NCBI GenBank assembly: GCA_033026295.1
Contig: CM065184.1
Span: forward strand, 12,155,501 to 12,219,500
Length of the DNA stretch: 64,000 bases
From: Channa striata
Lineage: Eukaryota > Chordata > Actinopteri > Anabantiformes > Channidae
Direction: 5' to 3'
The notes under the pieces were generated by a model. That model had not been told where the DNA came from, made no database searches, and saw only the letters and a program-made list of their open reading frames with translations. Below are positions 59,801-64,000 of this stretch, piece by piece. The stretch's first letter is position 1. The number at the start of each line of letters is the position of its first letter. The position numbers were made by a program, and so were the translations under genes.

Positions 59801-62800
59801 TTTCTGTTGTCACATAACAGCACCAGTGGGTGTGTTGCAATAATAGTCAGATGTTTATTAAGAAAAATAGTGGATACTGCACATTGAAGCCTCAGCGTGA
59901 CAGCATCATGGGTACTGACAGTTTTTCTTCCTCTCATATTTTAAAGGATTAAGGCAAAGTCAGTATTACCCAGTTTGGTACAAACAGTTTCAGCAAGCAC
60001 ATATTTTCTAATAGAAAAGAGAAAAAAAAACATAATTCTTGTCAACCACCAAAGGGACATTAGAGAAATCTTGTGTTAAAGGTCTCAGAGCAGATGGAAG
60101 ACACATTATGTACTTGTAATAAATCCCATCCCCCACATTATTTCAGCTCACCATAGGAAGTACTAATGACCATGTCGAGATGTGAACCTCATCCGGTATT
60201 TGAAGTGAAAGGGAGGTTTTCAAACCATGGGCCTCTGTTGTTGTTGGGTTTTTCATTTAGTCACACTGATAGAGGCAAAGATGAAGAACGGCATTTAGGT
60301 TCGCTGCTAAGAATAGTTTAAAGAAAAAGCCTCTTGAGCCAAAAAGGTGCCTGTCTCTCAGTGAAGAATTGACCATTGAGGTAAACCAGCATTTTTAGGG
60401 GTGGGCTTTCAGACAGTCAAGGACTGCTGTGTCTCCAAATCAGTAGAGCCGAGTGCACAAGCTCAGGATATACTGTGGCTCTGTTCAGACCGTGAGGGGA
60501 TCCTGTCGGAGTCTGGGGTGGAGTGAAGGTTATTTCTTAGGTCAACATTAGCTCTTGAAAGTGGTTTTGTGTCGTTTTCGCTCCTCCCTTCGTACCAAAG
60601 CTGCCCCAGGTAATTGAAACCCAGTGTTTTATGAAAACTGGAAGTGTGCGTATTGGGCTAGATACCTTCCCCCTTGTGCTTTGATACTGGATCTACTGTT
60701 AATAAATACAGAAGCTGGAAATGAATGGGGTTTTCTGCTGCTCCACTCAACAGTGGTGTCAGATATCTGCAGGACTGCTGAGCCACTGCATTCCTCATCA
60801 TCTCAGGTCGTGGAAAAAAAAAAAAAAAGCCTCCTCTAACTGCTGAATCTGTGCTTCCCATATTCATGCTAGATATGTCCAAATCATTTATGAGCATTTA
60901 TTTTTTATGAGTGACTACAAAGCACCAAAACAGTGTTGATTTTGAAAAGTACAGTTTCAGGTTTCTTTTTCGCAGTGATGAATCTGACTGGGACACAGCA
61001 AGCTCACACTGTGTTATACACTATATGCCATTGCTTTTTTTTTTAAATCAGACTTGATTGATTGTATATGCAGATTATAGTTTTGTTTTATAGCTTATCC
61101 AGTCACCTTAGGAATAAAACAGAATGGCATAAATCTAGTTTCCTGTTGCAGCTAGGAATCTGTTGTTGATTACAGCAAAAATGAAGCATGAGTGTTACAG
61201 CTTATAGAGTTTCCAGATGGCCAATAGAGCAAAAGTCGCTCATTGTCTGGAAGTTCCATTATCTGTCCACTGTACCTGCGTTTGTAGGAGCAGACATACA
61301 GTAAGATGAAGGAGACTGTAAGGACAGCTCCATTAAAGTCTTGAGTGAGTATGTATTATATTTTGTCTTTGCCAAAATATAGCATCAGCAATAGCATCTT
61401 TTAACTCACATACCCAACATTGCTTTTCCTTCATTATACTATCATTTGGTTTTTGATAGTTGCTCAGTTAGAAGAAGACATTTCTGGCATATTTTTTATA
61501 ATGTCACTGACCTCTCATCTAACTTTCCAGCAGCAAATGAAAACGCAGAAAACTGTTTTCAATCTGAATCTGAATTTTTCATCTTGTCTAAAGCTTGCTG
61601 ACGTCACCACTTGTTATAAATCGGATGGGAATAATTCCGTGCATTTAATTTGTGGCCAGAGATTTGCACTGCACAGCAGGCTGCAAAAGTGTAAACCTAG
61701 TTACAATGTTCCCCTGCTACGCTTAAAACATCCAGTTTTTTATGACGTCCTTGTAGTGCAGTGCAGCAGGGTTGTCAAGACACACTGTTTGGTTTCCTTC
61801 TAAGGTTTTGACATTTGAGGTTAAGGTCTGTGGTCATGATTCTGTGGTGTGATGATGATTATATGAGATTGCCACCAGAGGGTTGTGGGTTTAGCTATTG
61901 TCTTATGTAACCACGACCCCAAAACGACGGGGGTTACAAAACAGAACTCTGCTCAAATGTTTTAGCAGCTTTTTGATTTATTCAGGATGTTGACTAAGTA
62001 GCTATATTCGTAATATTGAATAATGTTTAGCAAAGTGTATTAGCCAGTCAGCATTTGGCTGTGTCGATTTCTTTCCTTTGTGGTTGAAACTCTGTAGCAG
62101 CGTCCTGAGTTTTAACTTTTCCAATGGTGGACAGAGGGGCAGGGCGACACGGGGAAAAACAGGCTGTGACATATAGACTGATCACAGAGAGTCTATATGT
62201 GTATGCTTCCTTCATCGGCCTTTCCATATCTGTACTGATAAATCCTGAAACCTATATACACTATATACACTATAAGCTACACTGGAGCTTTCCGTGCAAA
62301 ATTTGTGTGTGACTCAAAGCATTTTACACCCAACAGTAGAAAGTTGAAGCCTTCTAGGTCATACAGTGGTAAAAGGAAGATTCAGAAAAAAAATGACTCG
62401 CTGATATGATTTCATTGAAATGTTAGGCATTATGCAATTCTGCAAAATTGCTGTGTTGGCAGCAGGAGACAAAAAAAAACAGCTGCTTCTTTTGCATTGA
62501 CTTCAGCTAAAGGTCTCTGTCATCATGAAGAATGTACAAATGATAATCTTGTCAAACACCAAGTTTACATTATATAAAAGTTAAGAATCCGAGAACCCTC
62601 CCAGGCCTCATGGAGAGTACGTCCTATCTATAAATTAGACTACAGTATACTCACTTATCTTTGATGTATGATATATGACAATGAGTGAGTTTCATTAAAG
62701 TCTGACGCTCCAAATAAACCATACAGTTTATCACCACCACATAGTTTTGTATTTAAGATTTTTTGTGTGTTACCTATTTACCAGTTCAGAGCTAGGTCTT

Positions 62801-64000
62801 TGCAAGATTAAGTTTCTCTTTGAATAAATTCGAGTGATGAAAGACATGAAGTGTTTTCTACATTTCATTTAATTGCAACCTGTCTGGTACGAACCTGCAA
62901 TAACCTCCAAATCAGACCTTGCGTAATGAGTATGCATTTTTTTGTTCTGTTATTGCTTCTTTTGAGGTTCAGTGAACTCAGGCTAAGCACCTGCCATATG
63001 GGAGAAGGGGAAGGTGGCCTTGGCCATCAATAAGAGCATATATTTACTCAGGCCTTTTAAAGTGACAGTGTGTCTTTGCTGCAAATGTGTATTCAGACTC
63101 ACAGCCAAGTGCTCTCAATTAGCACATTCCTACACGTTATTCTGATATTTGCTTACATTTCTGTGTGTGTCAGCTTAGTGAAATGAAAATGACATTTCAT
63201 TCCAGCTGGAGTGTCAGTGTGAAAATGGCAGTTTGCAAAATGTAGGGATTATTTTCTTTATTGACTTGACACTGGCCTTTTTACTTATGCCAAGCTGACT
63301 TAAAAAAAACATTTCTTTTGATTTGATTAAATTTATATCAAATGACAGTTTCAGTCTGTGCCAAGTTAAAGCTAACAATGCTTTAATCCAGTCACGAGTG
63401 CTCGATTCTTCTGTCAAAAGAGGAAATGCACATTTTCAGCCTTTAGGTTCTGGATGTTGTAGATACCAATTTGTTTTTGCAGCTTCCTGCTGTATCTGAT
63501 TTATCAACATGGTGTTTTGTTGAAGCCACAGCTTTGGTTCAAAGACTGAGTCCATTATATGGCTTGTTTCATCGCTGAGCCTGAGCCAGCATGGTGCTCA
63601 GAGCCAGATCCTAACAGCATCCTCCTTTCTGGACCCACCCTTGCTCAATGGAAACTAGCCCCACTATACAGCTGATAATGTTTTGCTGTGTACCTAACCA
63701 AGTTTATCAATTAAATCGATTTTCCTTCACGTAAATCGCAGAGATGTACTATATGTGCTAATTACAAAAGTCTCGGAAAGTCTTCATCATTGTTTACACT
63801 GAGAAAGTCACACATTTCATGATTAACAGGATAGCTTAAGTTCTTCAAGGATTCAGTTGACTTTGGCAGATGCATAAGCCTGTAGCCAGGGAACAATCTC
63901 AGTTAGATCAGAATTTGATATTGCCAACATTACACAATTCTAATGTTTTTCTAATCATACCTACACTATCTAACTTCTGGAGAAATGTGCAAAATATTAA
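29749..64000 (+). CDS. sh3pxd2a: SH3 and PX domain protein 2A (Tks5/FISH), 5' part, 7 exons
   Basis: Tks5 is a Src substrate and scaffold that binds phosphoinositides through its PX domain and organises podosomes and invadopodia. Coding exons in the window: 29749-29820, 34580-34660, 40803-40878, 41564-41640, 42477-42568, 47933-47964, 56147-56275, together 186 residues and one base. The PX domain (about residues 5-125) shows KRRNPSKHYVYLINVTYSDS, RRYSKFFDLQ (phosphoinositide-binding arginine), IPFLPG and RRSHIRDVAVRRL. Residues ~150-186 begin SH3 domain 1 (LEQYVVVANYEKQE, LQAGEVVDVIEK). The RRNPSKHYVY and EDCGGSGKRKSG segments, and the position next to slk, favour sh3pxd2a over sh3pxd2b. The remaining SH3 exons are beyond the right edge. 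Introns are large, as in mammals. The N-terminal ten residues differ from the mammalian protein. Confidence 0.9.
30054..30270 (+). repeat. Teleost interspersed repeat (family uncertain)
   Basis: It begins with the TTTACATTTAGCAGACAC... AAAGCGACTTACAGA signature that is scattered through many fish genomes and continues with CTCATCTGGCCCACTGGG and GGGGATCGAACCACTGACC. I recognise the signature from memory but not the exact family; it may be a composite of two elements. Confidence 0.6.
31070..31434 (+). mobile_element. tRNA-derived SINE, near full length
   Basis: The head resembles a tRNA gene: GGTGGAGTGGTTACGGTGCT (A-box region) and GGTTCGAATC at 31116-31125 (B box). The body carries the fish SINE blocks TGGAGTTTGCAGGTTGTG, TTCCTCCCAGGCCACAGACA, TTAATTGGTGAC, GACCTGTCCAGGATATACCC and CAGCTGGGGATAGGCTGTAG, ending in a GGATAAATGGGAAAGATAATGG-like tail. 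The order and spacing match the common teleost SINE; copy divergence is moderate. Confidence 0.8.
34580..34660 (+). CDS. sh3pxd2a: sh3pxd2a exon 2, PX domain core
   Basis: 81 nt, phase 0. It encodes VYLINVTYSDSTSHVIYRRY and SKFFDLQ. RRYSKFF is the PX phosphoinositide-binding motif. Confidence 0.94.
35577..36041. mobile_element. Inverted-repeat non-autonomous DNA element, ~465 bp
   Basis: Left arm 35577-35790 and right arm 35800-36041 are imperfect inverted copies. Examples: ATGATTTGCAA near 35613 against its complement near 35990, and GGCAGCAACATGTCTCAAAAAGTTGGGA-type sequence near 35684 against TTTTTTGAGTGTGTTACTGG near 35858. The whole is a near-palindrome typical of foldback/MITE elements frequent in fish. 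No transposase is present. Confidence 0.65.
38150..38196 (+). repeat. Retroposon 3' tail fragment
   Basis: GTAATTTCCCGCTGGGATTA followed by ATAAAGTTGTTTGAATCTTG resembles the AATTTCCC.CTGGGAT.AATAAAGT tail shared by many teleost LINE/SINE copies. Only the end is recognisable. Confidence 0.55.
39491..39532 (+). repeat. 24-base-period tandem duplication
   Basis: TATAGAAATGTATTATTC occurs at 39491-39508 and again at 39515-39532. A local tandem duplication in intron 2 with no known role. Confidence 0.8.
40803..40878 (+). CDS. sh3pxd2a: sh3pxd2a exon 3, PX domain
   Basis: 76 nt. It encodes MRILDKFPIEGGQKDPKKRI and IPFLP. It contains the proline-rich loop region of the PX fold. Acceptor TTTTGCAG; donor GTGAAA. 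Confidence 0.94.
40879..41563 (+). other. sh3pxd2a intron 3, no feature seen
   Basis: 685 bp without recognised repeat or exon. Confidence 0.7.
41564..41640 (+). CDS. sh3pxd2a: sh3pxd2a exon 4, PX domain
   Basis: 77 nt. It encodes KVLFRRSHIRDVAVRRLKHL and DNYCK; the RRSHIRDVAV block is shared by all Tks PX domains. Donor GTAAGA. Confidence 0.94.
41641..42476 (+). other. sh3pxd2a intron 4, no feature seen
   Basis: 836 bp; a pyrimidine-rich patch precedes the next exon. No repeat or exon recognised. Confidence 0.7.
42477..42568 (+). CDS. sh3pxd2a: sh3pxd2a exon 5, end of PX domain
   Basis: 92 nt. It encodes ALMKLPSHISQSEEVLKFFE and TKSEDLNPPT, the last PX helix. The donor is GTGAGT after 42568; the final codon is completed by the next exon. 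Confidence 0.94.
42569..47932 (+). other. sh3pxd2a intron 5, no gene seen
   Basis: 5.4 kb. CTCF-like short motifs occur near 43613-43623 and 43685-43697. Open frames in this interval have no family resemblance and ordinary intron composition. Confidence 0.6.
47933..47964 (+). CDS. sh3pxd2a: sh3pxd2a exon 6, linker
   Basis: 32 nt encoding DCGGSGKRKS with split codons on both sides. It corresponds to the SSKRKS linker between PX and SH3-1 in Tks5. Acceptor TTTCCAG; donor GTAAGG. Confidence 0.88.
50130..50170. repeat. (TG)n microsatellite
   Basis: About 19 TG/GT units with a single GA interruption in sh3pxd2a intron 6. Confidence 0.9.
53016..53125 (-). mobile_element. SINE 3' fragment, minus orientation
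   Basis: CCCATCCATTATCTTAACC, CTTCTCCTGTTCAGGATCAT and GCAGCCTATCCCAGGTGTGG are the reverse complement of the 3' part of the SINE family seen at 31070-31434. The tRNA-like head is absent, so this is a truncated copy. Confidence 0.7.
55441..56146 (+). promoter_or_regulatory. Candidate internal promoter and alternative first exon of sh3pxd2a
   Basis: Just upstream of the SH3-1 exon. An inverted CCAAT box (ATTGG, 55461-55465) lies about 95 bases before a TATA-like TCTATTTAAGG (55554-55564). Downstream, an ATG at 55930 opens a frame that runs without a stop across 56146 into exon 7 in the correct SH3 frame, adding about 72 residues. Mammalian Tks5 has short forms lacking PX that start from a promoter in this same intron. 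This is inference; no transcript evidence is available. Confidence 0.35.
56147..56275 (+). CDS. sh3pxd2a: sh3pxd2a exon 7, first part of SH3 domain 1
   Basis: 129 nt. It encodes LDASDPMLLEQYVVVANYEK, then QEPAEISLQAGEVVDVIEKS and ES. ALYDY-like VANYEK and the acidic RT-loop are those of Tks5 SH3-1. Acceptor CAACCCTAG; donor GTGAGT. The SH3 domain needs the next exon (WWF motif), which is not in the window. Confidence 0.94.
56276..64000 (+). other. sh3pxd2a intron 7 (partial), no further exon seen
   Basis: 7.7 kb to the window edge. I looked for the expected SH3-1 continuation (Trp-Trp-Phe then GWVPA) and did not find it. A 29-base tandem duplication is at 58692-58749 and poly-A runs occur near 60816. 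Otherwise no feature recognised. Confidence 0.65.
58692..58749 (+). repeat. 29-base tandem duplication, mariner-end-like
   Basis: The unit starting ATTGGGTTGGCAAAAAATGT is present twice, exactly, at 58692-58720 and 58721-58749. The TTGGGTTGGC(C)AAAAA wording recalls mariner-type terminal repeats, but no transposase or second end is visible, so this may be chance. Confidence 0.8.

Noticed and set aside
1..64000. CRISPR arrays, operons, phage or insertion-sequence genes
   Set aside because: The window is intron-rich vertebrate DNA. No regularly spaced direct repeats or prokaryotic gene structure exist.

Overview
The window is vertebrate nuclear DNA, almost certainly from a teleost fish. It has AT-rich introns with GT-AG splice sites, scattered fish-type interspersed repeats (a tRNA-derived SINE and inverted-repeat DNA elements), CA/TG microsatellites, and exons whose proteins are recognisable vertebrate orthologues. 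No rRNA, tRNA, CRISPR or prokaryotic feature is seen.

Three genes fill the window. (1) About 420-6761, plus strand: the 3' half of col17a1 (collagen XVII alpha-1, the hemidesmosomal BP180 protein). 28 exons are resolved, with an estimated 793 residues of collagenous C-terminal ectodomain ending in a basic tail and a TAA stop. (2) 27314 down to 10373, minus strand: a complete slk (STE20-like serine/threonine kinase) in 19 coding exons of about 1196 residues. It has an N-terminal kinase domain, an acidic middle encoded by one 1.24-kb exon, and a C-terminal coiled-coil (ATH) domain. (3) From 29749 to beyond the right edge, plus strand: the 5' part of sh3pxd2a (Tks5/FISH scaffold). Seven exons encode the PX domain and the first part of SH3 domain 1, separated by large introns.

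Layout: 1-419 is col17a1 intron; 6762-10372 is the interval between the convergent col17a1 and slk genes and holds a 0.94-kb inverted-repeat element; 27315-29748 is the CpG-rich head-to-head interval between the slk and sh3pxd2a starts; 29821-64000 is mostly sh3pxd2a intron with repeats. Order and orientation match the human 10q24.33 block (SH3PXD2A - STN1 - SLK - COL17A1, from general knowledge), except that no STN1 gene lies between sh3pxd2a and slk.

The genes are not an operon, but they share adhesion and cytoskeleton biology: collagen XVII anchors basal epithelial cells, SLK acts on ERM proteins and focal adhesions, and Tks5 organises podosomes.

The main anomalies are two single-base reading-frame breaks (col17a1 exon near 6159; slk acidic exon near 18650-18690), a non-canonical GC-AG intron in col17a1, a candidate extra cassette exon in slk, and a candidate internal promoter with an open alternative N-terminus just before the SH3-encoding exon of sh3pxd2a. 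I did not find a convincing novel biological system.
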